From NCBI RefSeq assembly GCF_009856865.1, contig NZ_WVUD01000003.1, positions 62,001-126,000 of the forward strand: DNA of 64,000 nucleotides. Direction: 5' to 3'. The DNA is from Solidesulfovibrio aerotolerans (GTDB taxonomy: Bacteria > Desulfobacterota > Desulfovibrionia > Desulfovibrionales > Desulfovibrionaceae). The position numbers and the translations under genes were made by a program. Of this stretch, positions 51,185 through 60,109 are shown in pieces. Numbering within the stretch: the first letter of the stretch is position 1; every line of letters begins with the position of its first letter. The notes beneath the pieces are model-generated. The model was not told where the DNA came from and ran no database searches. It saw only the letters and a program-made list of their open reading frames with translations.

Positions 51185-51286
51185 GCGTTCACAAAGGAAC
51201 ATTTATATTTTTTTGTGAATAGATTAATAAATTTAGAGCTTTGCCACCAGGAAAACCATGACAGCAATGGCCGAAGGCGACACTAG
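51185..51286. repeat. AT-rich intergenic repeat, copy B
   Basis: It matches copy A at 44102-44202 along its length: GCGTTCACAAA, TTTTTTGTGAAT, TTAATAAATTTAG, AAACCATGACAGCAATGGCC and GGCGACACTAG. The first inverted repeat is less perfect than in A. Its end overlaps the stop codon of the minus-strand YHS gene. Confidence 0.7.
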
Positions 51287-51597
51287 GCGCGGCCGTCTTC
51301 GGGGCGGTCCGAGGCTTTGCCCTGGTCAACGGACTGGGTCCGACTGGCTTCCAGGCGCTTGACGAAGGTGTCGCGGCATTCGTAGCTGCAAAAGGCATAG
51401 ACCTTGTTGCCATCGCGGGCGCGGATGTCGGCGTCGGCCGGAACATAGGTGCCGCAGACCGGGTCTTTGACCATCTCGCCTGTGGCGGCCATGTGTTTTT
51501 TGATCTCGACTTCTTTTTCTTTTTTGCGTCCCCGGTCGCCCATGAAAAGCTTATAGAGAATAAAAGCGGCTGCAATCAGAATAAGCCATTTGGTCAT
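51283..51597 (-). CDS. Membrane-anchored YHS/TRASH-domain protein
   Basis: A 104-residue protein. One N-terminal transmembrane helix (MTKWLILIAAAFILYKLFMG) is followed by a charged stretch and a YHS-type domain (MVKDPVCGTYVPAD ... VYAFCSYECRDTFVKR). Its Cys residues (CG, CSYEC) suggest metal binding. A role in metal handling is likely, but not specified. It lies upstream-adjacent to folK in reverse orientation order and may share its transcript. The 3' end carries repeat copy B. Confidence 0.8.
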   Translation of the reverse strand: MTKWLILIAAAFILYKLFMGDRGRKKEKEVEIKKHMAATGEMVKDPVCGTYVPADADIRARDGNKVYAFCSYECRDTFVKRLEASRTQSVDQGKASDRPEDGRA

Positions 51598-51630
51598 AGC
51601 ACTCCTTCCCTGGCCCCGATGTAAGGCCGG

Positions 51631-52134
51631 TCACTCGGTTGCTCTTACAATTTTCCCGACTTCTTTGGAAGGCATTTTCGCCAACGCCTGGGCAACGCTT
51701 CCCCCCTGCCCGTCCGGGATGGGCACGTCTCCAGCGAGGTCGGCCAGAGGCAGGAGCACAAAGGCGCGCTGGCGCAGCCGTGGATGCGGAATGGTCAGCT
51801 CTGGCGTATCAAGACGGAGCGCGCCAAAAAGCAGGATATCCAGATCCAGGGTCCGGGGGCCGTACGGACGCTTGGGGTGGCGTATCCGGCCCTGGTCGGC
51901 TTCAATGGCCCAAAGGGCGGCCAGCAGGCGATGCGGCGTCCAGGTCGGGCCAAGGGTCAGGGCCACAACCTGATTGTGGTAGGCCGGCTGGTCGGGATCG
52001 CCCCACGGCTCGGTCTCATAGATCGGACTGGCTGCCGCCAACAAAGCGTCCGGGAGCGCGGCAAGGCGCTCCCGGGCCGCTTGCAGACAAGCTGATCGGT
52101 CTCCCAGGTTGGACCCCAGGCCGATATAGGCGAT
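51631..52134 (-). CDS. folK: HPPK (folK) lacking a canonical start codon
   Basis: 6-hydroxymethyl-7,8-dihydropterin pyrophosphokinase of folate synthesis, about 167 residues. The motifs AYIGLGSNLGDR, SPIYETEPWG, RPYGPRTLDLDILLFG and IPHPRLRQRAFVLLPL are complete. No ATG, GTG or TTG lies in frame between the conserved N-terminus and two GTG codons at 52317/52314, deep inside the upstream aminotransferase gene. The family start coincides with ATC at 52134, overlapping the dapL stop (TAATC). Either a rare ATC start with translational coupling or a long N-terminal overlap is used. Coordinates assume the former. Confidence 0.75.
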   Translation of the reverse strand: MAYIGLGSNLGDRSACLQAARERLAALPDALLAAASPIYETEPWGDPDQPAYHNQVVALTLGPTWTPHRLLAALWAIEADQGRIRHPKRPYGPRTLDLDILLFGALRLDTPELTIPHPRLRQRAFVLLPLADLAGDVPIPDGQGGSVAQALAKMPSKEVGKIVRATE

Positions 52135-53300
52135 TACAGTTTGGCGATGCGTGACAGGGCCTCTTCCAGACGGGCCACCGGGACGGTCATGGCAATGCGG
52201 AAATAGCCTTCGCCGGGCGCGCCAAAGCCGTTGCCCGGGGTCAGGACCACGCCGGTTTCCTGGAGCACCTTGGTGACAAAGGCCGAAGACGTCTGGCCGG
52301 CCGGGGTCTTGCACCACAGGTAAAACGAGGCCTTGGGCGTGCGGCAGGCAATGCCCATCTTGGCCAGGGCGGCCACGGCCACGTCCCGGCGCTCTTTATA
52401 GATGCCCCGGAACTGTTCAGCATAAGGCTCGCCCTTGGCCAGGGCAACGATGCCGGCTTCCTGTACGGCCTGGAAGATGCCGGAATCGACGTTTTCCTTG
52501 ATCTTGCCCAGGCCCTTGACCAACTGCTCGTTGCCAACGGCCATGCCGATGCGCCAGCCGGTCATGTTGTAGGTCTTGGACAGGGAATGAAATTCAATGG
52601 CCACCTCGCGAGCCCCTTCGATCTCCAGGATCGACATGGGGCGCTCGGCGGGATCGTAATACATCTCGGTGTAGGCGGCGTCGGAAACCACGATGGTCTT
52701 GGTTTCCCTGGCCTTGGCCACGAGCTTTTCATAAAAGGCGCGCGGGGCTACGGCCGAGGTGGGATTGTTGGGATAATTGACGAAAATCATCTTGGCCCGG
52801 GCCCATTCGGCGTCAGTGACGCTGTCGAGATCGGGCAGATAGTCGTTGGCGTCGGTGAGCGGCAGGATCTTGACCTCGCCACCGCAAAAGCCCGTGGCCA
52901 CCGGATACACCGGGTAGTTGGGCGAGCAGACGATGACCAGATCACCGGGGTTGACAAAGGCCAGCGGGAAATGGGCAATGCCTTCCTTGGAACCAATAAG
53001 GCTCACCACTTCCTTGGCCGGGTCAAGGGTCACGCCAAAACGGGTCTTGTACCAGTCGGCCACGGCCGCCCGGAAGGCGAGCAAGCCCACATAGTCGGGA
53101 TACTGGTGGTTTTCGGGCTTTTTCGCTCCGGCGCACAGGGCCTCGACGATAAAGTCCGGGGTGGGCAGATCGGGATCGCCGATGCCCAGGGATATGATGT
53201 CCACGCCCCTGGCCCTGACTTCGGCCTTGACGCGGTCGATCTCGGCAAACAAATACGGCGGCAGCGCGGCCACGCGGTCGGCCATGGGAAATTCGATCAT
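52134..53300 (-). CDS. dapL: LL-diaminopimelate aminotransferase (DapL type)
   Basis: A 388-residue PLP fold-type I aminotransferase. The PLP Lys is in SLSKTYNMTGWRIGM. Other conserved parts are SLGIGDPDLPTPDFI, YPDYVGLLAFR, NYPNNPTSAVA and the C-terminal FRIAMTVP. It probably converts tetrahydrodipicolinate to LL-diaminopimelate for lysine and peptidoglycan; another aminotransferase specificity cannot be excluded. ATG 53300 has AAAGGAG upstream. Its stop overlaps folK. Confidence 0.85.
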   Translation of the reverse strand: MIEFPMADRVAALPPYLFAEIDRVKAEVRARGVDIISLGIGDPDLPTPDFIVEALCAGAKKPENHQYPDYVGLLAFRAAVADWYKTRFGVTLDPAKEVVSLIGSKEGIAHFPLAFVNPGDLVIVCSPNYPVYPVATGFCGGEVKILPLTDANDYLPDLDSVTDAEWARAKMIFVNYPNNPTSAVAPRAFYEKLVAKARETKTIVVSDAAYTEMYYDPAERPMSILEIEGAREVAIEFHSLSKTYNMTGWRIGMAVGNEQLVKGLGKIKENVDSGIFQAVQEAGIVALAKGEPYAEQFRGIYKERRDVAVAALAKMGIACRTPKASFYLWCKTPAGQTSSAFVTKVLQETGVVLTPGNGFGAPGEGYFRIAMTVPVARLEEALSRIAKL

Positions 53301-53445
53301 GAACGGCTCCTTTGGGCGTGTGTCCCCGCCTTGCGGCGGCAGGCCGGATACAATAAGGAACGGCTAAAGCCCGTGTCAAGCCGCCAGAAGGCGGTCACAG
53401 CCGTTTACGACCGGGACAAATCATGGCAGGATGCTGTATCTGCCC

Positions 53446-54381
53446 ATGATGACCCACGACATGTCCCCTGCCCCGCCCCGTCCAGCCCACCCCTGGATCG
53501 ACCGCTATCTGGAGCATCTGATAGTGGCCAAGGGGCTTTCTGAGCATTCCATCGCCGCGTATTCAACCGATATCACAGCTTTTTTAATTTTTTTAAACGA
53601 GCACGCCGGCACGCTTGAAGCTGTCAGCGACGAGACAGTGCTCCTCTATCTCATGCACTTGCGCGCGCGTGGGCTGGCCAGCCGTTCCCTGGCCCGGCAT
53701 CTTTCGGCCCTGCGCGGTTTTTTTGCCTTTGCCGCTGACGAGGCCTGGTTGCCCCAGTCGCCGGCCGCCCTGATCGAGAATCCCAAACTGCCGCGCCTGC
53801 TCCCCGACGTGCTCTCACGCGAGGAGGTCGTTCGCCTGCTTGACGCCCCGGACACGACCACGCCGCTGGGCTACCGCGACCGGACCATGCTGGAACTGCT
53901 CTACGCCGCCGGCCTTCGCGTCTCGGAACTGGTGGGCCTTAATCTGGCCGATTTCGACGCCCAGGCCGGCCTGCTGCGGGTCTTTGGCAAGGGCTCCAAG
54001 GAACGTGTCACACCCATCCACGCCTTGGCCATGGAATTTCTCGCCACCTATCTTTCCTCGGTGCGCGGCGCGTTTTCTCCCAAAGACCAGCATGTCTTTT
54101 TAAACCGTTCCGGCCGGGGACTGACGCGTCAGGCCGTGTGGAAGGGCATCAAACGCTACGCCCTGGCCGCCGACGTTTCCACCCGCATCTCGCCGCACAG
54201 CCTGCGCCATTCCTTTGCCACCCATCTGCTCGACGGCGGGGCCGATCTGCGCACCGTGCAGATGCTGCTCGGCCACGCCGACATCAGCGCCACGGAAATC
54301 TATACCCATGTCCAGGCCGGCCGCTTGCTGGCCGTCCACCGCGCCCACCACCCCCGGTCCCGCGACCAGGGCAAAGAGTAA
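53446..54381 (+). CDS. xerD: Tyrosine recombinase XerD-like
   Basis: A protein of about 311 residues. The N-terminal SAM-like core-binding domain (LEHLIVAKGLSEHSIAAYST) is followed by the catalytic domain with Arg (GLRVSELVGL), Lys (GKGSKERVTPI), HxxR (PHSLRHSFATHLLDGG), His (LLGHADISATEIY) and the Tyr nucleophile in IYTHV. It is the chromosome dimer resolution type rather than a phage integrase, given its standard length. ATG 53431, 53446 and 53461 are possible starts. The next gene begins 16 bases on. Confidence 0.9.
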   Translation: MMTHDMSPAPPRPAHPWIDRYLEHLIVAKGLSEHSIAAYSTDITAFLIFLNEHAGTLEAVSDETVLLYLMHLRARGLASRSLARHLSALRGFFAFAADEAWLPQSPAALIENPKLPRLLPDVLSREEVVRLLDAPDTTTPLGYRDRTMLELLYAAGLRVSELVGLNLADFDAQAGLLRVFGKGSKERVTPIHALAMEFLATYLSSVRGAFSPKDQHVFLNRSGRGLTRQAVWKGIKRYALAADVSTRISPHSLRHSFATHLLDGGADLRTVQMLLGHADISATEIYTHVQAGRLLAVHRAHHPRSRDQGKE

Positions 54382-54396
54382 AGTGATACTTGAGCT

Positions 54397-57138
54397 ATGA
54401 GCATGCCACCCAAGCCTGATCTGATCCGCGCCGCAACCATCATCACCGGCCACGCCAATGCCGATTTCGACTGTCTGGCCGCCATCATCGCCGCCGGCAA
54501 GCTCTATCCCGGCGCAACACTTATCTTTCCGGGCAGCCAGGAAAAAAACATCCGGCACTTTTTCATCCAAAGTGCCACCTATATGTTTAATTTCAAGAGC
54601 TTTAAGGAAATCGACCCCGGGAGTGTCACGACCCTGGTCCTGGTCGATACCCGCCAGCGCTCCCGCGCGCCCCATATTGAAGCCGTTTTTAACACCCCAG
54701 GCCTGGTCATCCACTGCTACGACCACCATCCCGACACCGACGAGGATGTGGCCGCCGAAAAATCGGTGGTCAAAAATTGGGGCTCGACCACGGCGATTAT
54801 CATGGACGAGATCATGGCCCGGGACATGACGCTCACCCCGGATGAGGCCACGATCCTCGGGCTTGGCATCTACGAAGACACGGGATCGTTTACTTTCGCC
54901 TCCACCACCGAGCACGATCTGGCGGCGGCGGCCTGGCTGCGGGGACGCGGCATGGACGTCGGAGTCATTGCGGATCTCATGACCCGCGAGCTGTCCTCGG
55001 AACAGATCACCATCATGAGCCAGCTTATCGAGACGGCCCAAACCCATGACATAAACGGCATCGAAGTGGTCATTGCCGAGGCCGCTTCCGACCAATACAT
55101 CGGCGATTTCGCCCTGCTCGTGCACAAGTTTTTGGACATGGAAAACCTGCGCGTGCTCTTTGCCGTCGGGCTTATGAACGACCGGGTGCATCTGGTGGCC
55201 CGCTCGCGCACCCCTGACGTGGACGTGGGCAAAATCTGCGCCGCCCTAGGCGGCGGCGGCCATCCCTACGCCGCCTCGGCCTCGATCAAGGACATGACGC
55301 TCACGCAAGTGCGCGAGGAACTCTTCGGCCTGCTCTATTCCCAGATCAATCCGCAGGTCCACGCCCGGCAACTCATGAGCAAGCCGGCCGTGTCCATTGA
55401 GGATACCGCCACCATGCGCCGGGCCGAGGAGATCATGACCCGCTACGGCTTAAAGGCCCTGCCCGTGGTGGCCAAGGGCAGTAAGCGCTGTGTGGGGGTC
55501 ATCGAACACGACATTATGGATAAGGCCATTAACCACGGTCTGGGCGACGTGCCGGTCGGCGACTACATGATCCGCGACCCGGCTGTGATCACCCCGGACA
55601 CCGACCTCTACGCTGTCATGGAGATCATTCTCGGCCGCCGGCAACGGCTGGCCCCGGTGGTGGAGGACGGCCAGCTTACCGGCGTGGTCACCCGCACCGA
55701 TCTGGTCAACACGCTTGTCAAGGAGCCGGCGCGCATTCCCGAGGCGCTTTTGCCCGAGCGCAAAAAGGAACGCAATATCGGCGGTGTGTTGCGCGAGCGG
55801 TTGCCAAAAAAGCTGCTGGCCATGCTGCAACAAGCCGGCAAGCTCGGCCAGGAGCTGGGCCAGGCCGTCTATGTCGTGGGCGGGTTTGTCCGGGATCTGC
55901 TGCTCAAACACCCCAACTTCGACGTGGATCTGGTGGTCGAGGGCGACGGCATCGCCTTTGCCGCCGAAATGGTGCGGGTCTTCGGCGGGCGCTTCAAATC
56001 TCATCCCAAGTTCAAAACCGCTGTCGTCATCCTGCCGGATGGCCAGCGGGTGGACGTGGCCACGGCCCGGCTGGAATACTACGAATACCCGGCGGCGCTG
56101 CCCACGGTGGAGCTTTCGTCCATTAAAATGGACCTCTACCGCCGGGATTTTACCGTCAACGCCCTGGCGGTCCATCTCTCGCCCGAGCGGTTTGGCGATC
56201 TGGTGGATTTTTTTGGTGCCCAGCGCGACATCAAGGACCGGGTGCTGCGGGTCCTGCACTCCTTAAGCTTTGTGGAAGACCCCACCCGCATCGTGCGCGC
56301 CATCCGCTTTAGCGAACGCTTCGGCTTTCGCATCGGCGGGCAAACCGACCGGTTGATCAAAAACGCCGTGCGCCACAGCTTTTTTCACAAGCTCTCCGGT
56401 GCCCGGGTCTTTCACGAGTTGCAGCTTATTTTCGAGGAAAAGACCCCGTTGTCCTGCCTGCGCCGCATGCAGGACTATAAGCTCCTGGCCGCCATCCATC
56501 CGCTCCTGGCCCTGACGCATTCCAAGGAAGCCGTGCTCCTGGAAGTGGAAAACGTCGTCAACTGGTACCGCCTGCTCTACATCGAGCCGCAGCCGCAAGT
56601 CTGGCTGCTTTACTTCCTGGCCCTGTGCACCGGCCTTGATGCCGAGCAGTTTTCCATTATCGCCCGACGGCTCAACTTCTCCAAGCGCGTGGCCGGGGAC
56701 ATGGCGGCCATGCGCCAGCAGATCCGCGACACGGCCCAAGGCATTTACAACTGGGAATACCACAAGGGGCCGCTGTCGGAGTTGTATTTCCTGCTGGAGC
56801 CGCTGCCCTTGGAAGGGGCGCTTTATCTTATGGCCCGCAATCCCCGCGAGCCGCTCCAGAAGTACGTGTCCATGCACCTGACCACGCTTCGCCACAAGCG
56901 GGTGGAGGTGACGGGCAATGATCTCAAAAAGCTCGGCGTCGAAGCCGGTCCCCGCTACGCCGACATCCTGCGCCGGGTGGTCGGGGCGGCCATCGACGGT
57001 CTGGCCGTATGCCGGTCCGAACAACTTGAACTGGCCCGCCGGCTGGCCAAGGGCGAACCGGTGGCCGCGCTCCTGACGCGCCCCCCGAGCGGCGAGCGCT
57101 GCCAACTCCCGGAAACCGACCCCTCGTCGCCAGCCTAA
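54397..57138 (+). CDS. DHH/DHHA1-CBS-CBS-tRNA nucleotidyltransferase fusion
   Basis: A 913-residue protein with three modules. Residues about 1-315 are a DHH phosphoesterase (GHANADFDCLAAI, CYDHHPDTDED, GGGGHPYAASAS). Residues about 325-445 are two CBS domains (MSKPAVSIEDTATMRRAEEI, DYMIRDPAVI). The remainder is a class II CCA-adding/poly(A) polymerase head and body (VVGGFVRDLLL, DVDLVVEGDG, RRDFTVNALA, DPTRIVRAIRF). It may add A or CCA to tRNA and hydrolyse short RNA or pAp, with CBS control by adenine nucleotides. The reaction split is inferred. Probably cotranscribed with xerD. Confidence 0.88.
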   Translation: MSMPPKPDLIRAATIITGHANADFDCLAAIIAAGKLYPGATLIFPGSQEKNIRHFFIQSATYMFNFKSFKEIDPGSVTTLVLVDTRQRSRAPHIEAVFNTPGLVIHCYDHHPDTDEDVAAEKSVVKNWGSTTAIIMDEIMARDMTLTPDEATILGLGIYEDTGSFTFASTTEHDLAAAAWLRGRGMDVGVIADLMTRELSSEQITIMSQLIETAQTHDINGIEVVIAEAASDQYIGDFALLVHKFLDMENLRVLFAVGLMNDRVHLVARSRTPDVDVGKICAALGGGGHPYAASASIKDMTLTQVREELFGLLYSQINPQVHARQLMSKPAVSIEDTATMRRAEEIMTRYGLKALPVVAKGSKRCVGVIEHDIMDKAINHGLGDVPVGDYMIRDPAVITPDTDLYAVMEIILGRRQRLAPVVEDGQLTGVVTRTDLVNTLVKEPARIPEALLPERKKERNIGGVLRERLPKKLLAMLQQAGKLGQELGQAVYVVGGFVRDLLLKHPNFDVDLVVEGDGIAFAAEMVRVFGGRFKSHPKFKTAVVILPDGQRVDVATARLEYYEYPAALPTVELSSIKMDLYRRDFTVNALAVHLSPERFGDLVDFFGAQRDIKDRVLRVLHSLSFVEDPTRIVRAIRFSERFGFRIGGQTDRLIKNAVRHSFFHKLSGARVFHELQLIFEEKTPLSCLRRMQDYKLLAAIHPLLALTHSKEAVLLEVENVVNWYRLLYIEPQPQVWLLYFLALCTGLDAEQFSIIARRLNFSKRVAGDMAAMRQQIRDTAQGIYNWEYHKGPLSELYFLLEPLPLEGALYLMARNPREPLQKYVSMHLTTLRHKRVEVTGNDLKKLGVEAGPRYADILRRVVGAAIDGLAVCRSEQLELARRLAKGEPVAALLTRPPSGERCQLPETDPSSPA

Positions 57139-57337
57139 ACCGGTACGCCGGTCGCGGTCGGGACGCCGACTGCTACCGGAACGCCCAACAAAAACATCAA
57201 GCAACACTTTATGTATTTTTGAAAATATGCATAATACAAGACGAGTAGCCGCCAGTATCCATCGTCTCGACATTTGCCGCGCTTGGGCCTAAATTGGGGT
57301 ACTTCACTAATCAATGCCAAGTCCCAAGGATATTCCC

Positions 57338-58645
57338 ATGCCCTGCCCCCGTTTTACCATCACCGGCCCCGACGATTTCGGGGCGCTTGCCTCCCTGCTG
57401 GCCACCCGCGAGGAAGCCGCCGGCGACGTCATCCCGAAAGTCGAGCACATCCTGGCCGATGTGGCCGCGCGCGGCGACGAAGCCTTGGTGGAAATGACCC
57501 GCGATTTCGACTGCAAGACCTTCGACGCCGCCTGCCTGCGCGTGCCCCCCGCCGATATCCTGGCCGGGCGCGACGCCGTGCCTGCCGCCGATCTGGCCAT
57601 CATTGAAGAGGCTGCGGCCAACATCCGCTCCTTTCATGAACGGCAAAAAGAGCAATCCTGGTGGGTTCCCTCCCATGACGGCACCATGCTCGGCCAGATC
57701 GTCACTCCGGTGGACGCGGCCGGCTGCTATGTGCCGGGTGGACGCGGCGGCGAAACGCCGCTGATTTCCAGCCTGCTCATGAACGCCATTCCGGCCCGGG
57801 TGGCCGGCGTGCCGCGCATTGTGGTCGTCTCCCCGCCCCGGGCCGACGGCACGCTCAATCCCTATATCCTGGCTGCTGCCGCCGTGTGCGGCGTCACCGA
57901 GGTCTACCGGATCGGCAGCGCCTGGGGCATCGCCGCCCTGGCCTACGGCACGGCCTCCATCAAACCGGTGGACGTGGTGGTCGGGCCGGGCAACATCTAT
58001 GTCACCACGGCCAAACGGCTGCTCATTGGCCGCATCGGCATCGACATGATCGCCGGCCCCAGCGAAATCGCCATTCTGGCCGATGCCACGGCCAATCCCG
58101 ACTGGCTGGCTGCTGACATGCTGTCCCAGGCCGAGCACGACCCCATGGCGGCGGCCGTGTGCGTCAGCGACGACGCGGCCCTGCTTGACGCCGTGTGCGC
58201 GGCGCTGACCCGCCAACTGGCCGATCTGCCGCGAAACGAGATTGCCGCCTCAGCCCTGGGGCATTACGGAGCCCTGGCCCTGGTGCCGGATATGGGCGTT
58301 GGCATGCAGCTCATAAACGCCATAGCGCCCGAGCACTTCGAGCTGTGCGTGGCCGATCCCTGGGCCGTTGTCGGCCAGGTGCGCCATGCCGGGGCGGTCT
58401 TTATGGGGCACCACTGCCCGGAACCGGTGGGGGATTATTTCGCCGGTCCCAACCATGTGCTGCCGACCATGGGCACGGCCCGGTTTTCCTCGGCCTTGTC
58501 CGTCTCGACGTTTACCAAAAAAACCAGTCTCATTGCCGCTGCCCCGGGCTATGTGGCCGCCCATGGAGCCAAGATCGCCCGGCTGGCACGCCTTGAAAAT
58601 CTCGAAGCCCACGCCCGCAGCGTGGAATGCCGCTTCAAAGCTTAA
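57338..58645 (+). CDS. hisD: Histidinol dehydrogenase
   Basis: A 435-residue enzyme for the last two steps of histidine synthesis. Motifs include VDAAGCYVPGGRGGETPLIS, VVGPGNIYVTTAKRLL, IAGPSEIAI and the C-terminal NHVLPT...ALSVSTFTKK. Zinc-binding Gln/His residues are in QAEHDP and GHHCPEPVGDYF. ATG 57338 has AAGGAT seven bases upstream and is preferred over ATG 57314. The preceding 199 bases hold an AT-rich promoter-like stretch, but no clear box pair. Confidence 0.95.
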   Translation: MPCPRFTITGPDDFGALASLLATREEAAGDVIPKVEHILADVAARGDEALVEMTRDFDCKTFDAACLRVPPADILAGRDAVPAADLAIIEEAAANIRSFHERQKEQSWWVPSHDGTMLGQIVTPVDAAGCYVPGGRGGETPLISSLLMNAIPARVAGVPRIVVVSPPRADGTLNPYILAAAAVCGVTEVYRIGSAWGIAALAYGTASIKPVDVVVGPGNIYVTTAKRLLIGRIGIDMIAGPSEIAILADATANPDWLAADMLSQAEHDPMAAAVCVSDDAALLDAVCAALTRQLADLPRNEIAASALGHYGALALVPDMGVGMQLINAIAPEHFELCVADPWAVVGQVRHAGAVFMGHHCPEPVGDYFAGPNHVLPTMGTARFSSALSVSTFTKKTSLIAAAPGYVAAHGAKIARLARLENLEAHARSVECRFKA

Positions 58646-58660
58646 ACGAGGATTGTTGCC

Positions 58661-59554
58661 ATGCACGCCGTTATCGAAACCGACATCAAGGCCTATCCCC
58701 TGCTCTCGCGCGGCAAGGTCCGCGACATCTACGCCTTGTCCCCGGAAAGCCTGCTGCTCGTCACCACAGACCGTATTTCGGCCTACGACGTCATCATGCC
58801 CGATCCCATTCCGCTTAAGGGCGTGATCCTCAACCAGATCACTCTTTTTTGGATGGAGCAATTCAAAGATCTGATCCCCAATCATCTGCTCGCCGCCGAC
58901 ACGGCCGATTTTCCGGCACCGCTCGCCCCTTACGCCGCTGATCTGGCCGGCCGGGCCGTGGTGGCCAAGCGGGCCAAGCCGCTGCCCATCGAGTGCATCG
59001 TACGCGGTTTTATCACCGGGTCGGGCCTGAAAGACTATCAGGCCACAGGCACGGTCTGCGGCCACGCCCTGCCGGCCGGACTGGTGGAGTCGCAAATCCT
59101 GCCCGAACCCATCTTCACGCCGTCCACCAAGGCCGAGCTGGGAGCCCATGACGAGAACATCACCCGGGACGCGGCCCGGGAACTGCTCGGGACTGCCCTT
59201 TTCGACAAAGTCGAAGCAACGAGTCTGGCCATGTACGCCAAGGCCCGGGATTATGCCCGGGAGCGCGGCATCATCATCGCCGACACCAAATTTGAATTCG
59301 GCCTCCTTGACGGCGAACTGATCCTCATTGACGAAGTGCTCACCCCGGACTCGTCGCGCTTCTGGCCGGCCGAAGGCTATGTGGCCGGCAAGTCACAGCC
59401 GAGCTACGACAAGCAGTATCTGCGCGACTGGCTGACCGCTGTCGGTTTCAACAAGCAGCCGCCGGCCCCGCACCTACCCGAGGACGTTGTGGCCAAGACC
59501 CAGGAAAAGTACCTGACGGCCTACGCGGTGCTGACCGGAAAAAAATTGGCCTAG
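58661..59554 (+). CDS. purC: SAICAR synthetase
   Basis: A 297-residue enzyme of purine synthesis that joins CAIR and aspartate. Signatures are LLVTTDRISAYDVIM, LPIECIVRGFITGSGLKDYQ, GIIIADTKFEFG and VLTPDSSRFWP. It starts 15 bases after hisD, so they are cotranscribed. This is the longer PurC type (about 300 residues). Confidence 0.96.
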   Translation: MHAVIETDIKAYPLLSRGKVRDIYALSPESLLLVTTDRISAYDVIMPDPIPLKGVILNQITLFWMEQFKDLIPNHLLAADTADFPAPLAPYAADLAGRAVVAKRAKPLPIECIVRGFITGSGLKDYQATGTVCGHALPAGLVESQILPEPIFTPSTKAELGAHDENITRDAARELLGTALFDKVEATSLAMYAKARDYARERGIIIADTKFEFGLLDGELILIDEVLTPDSSRFWPAEGYVAGKSQPSYDKQYLRDWLTAVGFNKQPPAPHLPEDVVAKTQEKYLTAYAVLTGKKLA

Positions 59555-59609
59555 CCCGCATTTTTTGCTTGCCAAGATCAAGGGTCTTGGCTAGATAGCA
59601 GTGCTTCGC

Positions 59610-59699
59610 GGAGAGGTGTCCGAGCGGCCGAAGGAGTACGATTGGAAATCGTATGTACCTTAACGGGTACCGAGGGTTCAAATCCCTCCCTCTCCGCCA
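59610..59699 (+). tRNA. tRNA-Ser (anticodon GGA)
   Basis: The acceptor GGAGAGG pairs with CCTCTCC. Anticodon stem TACGA/TCGTA encloses loop TTGGAAA with anticodon GGA (59644-59646). A long variable arm (TGTACCTTAACGGGTACC region) marks class II Ser tRNA. The T-arm is GGGTTCAAATCCC, and CCA is encoded (59697-59699). Confidence 0.96.
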
Positions 59700-59707
59700 C
59701 GAATTTT

Positions 59708-59797
59708 GGGGAAGTCGGATGGCGGTTTCGCCGCCAACCCCGTCAGGTCCGAAAGGAAGCAGCGGTAACGGTTGGAGCCGGGTGTCCGGCTTCCCTT
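59708..59797 (+). ncRNA. ffs: Small signal recognition particle RNA (4.5S)
   Basis: The core GTCAGGTCCGAAAGGAAGCA is the Ffh-binding region with the GGAA-type tetraloop context. The ends GGGAAG and CTTCCC close a single long hairpin of about 90 bases. It sits nine bases after tRNA-Ser and ends in a terminator. Confidence 0.95.
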
Positions 59798-59798
59798 G

Positions 59799-59836
59799 AA
59801 AGCGCGAGGCAACTCGCGCTTTTTTCTTTTTGTGCG
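59799..59836 (+). terminator. Terminator after the SRP RNA gene
   Basis: AAGCGCGAG and CTCGCGCTT pair over a GCAA loop and are followed by TTTTCTTTTT. Confidence 0.9.
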
Positions 59837-60109
59837 CCCTGCCGGGCCCACGCACTTGGAGCGGCATTGCCCGCCAGACAGGAAGTGGGGTTCGAACTCG
59901 AAACGGGAAAAAAGCGTACGACAAGACGTTTGCATGGGCCTTCTTCAAATAAACCGAAGTTCTTTTCCATTGTCTCCAAGTTTGAAATTATTGCATTTGT
60001 TTTGTGAAAAAATTCGGTCACGAAACCTCGCTCCGGTGGCGAATTGCTAGGCTTTGGCGTATGAATAGCTCCTCGTAGGAAAATCCCAAACGGACTCCGG
60101 AGGGGAATT

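Larger units (their letters stand above)
50131..51282. other. 1.15-kb gene-poor region
   Basis: No gene with recognisable similarity was found; several short frames overlap without coding character. It contains four separate palindromic elements (50315-50329, 50342-50381, 50440-50455, 51051-51100) and repeat copy B at its right end. From about 50400 onward the composition is less GC-rich than the flanking genes. It may be a decayed accessory segment. Confidence 0.55.

Noticed and set aside
59882-59900. tRNA T-arm-like string (GGGGTTCGAACTCG) after the SRP RNA
   Set aside because: The flanks do not pair and no acceptor or anticodon arm is found, so it is taken as chance.
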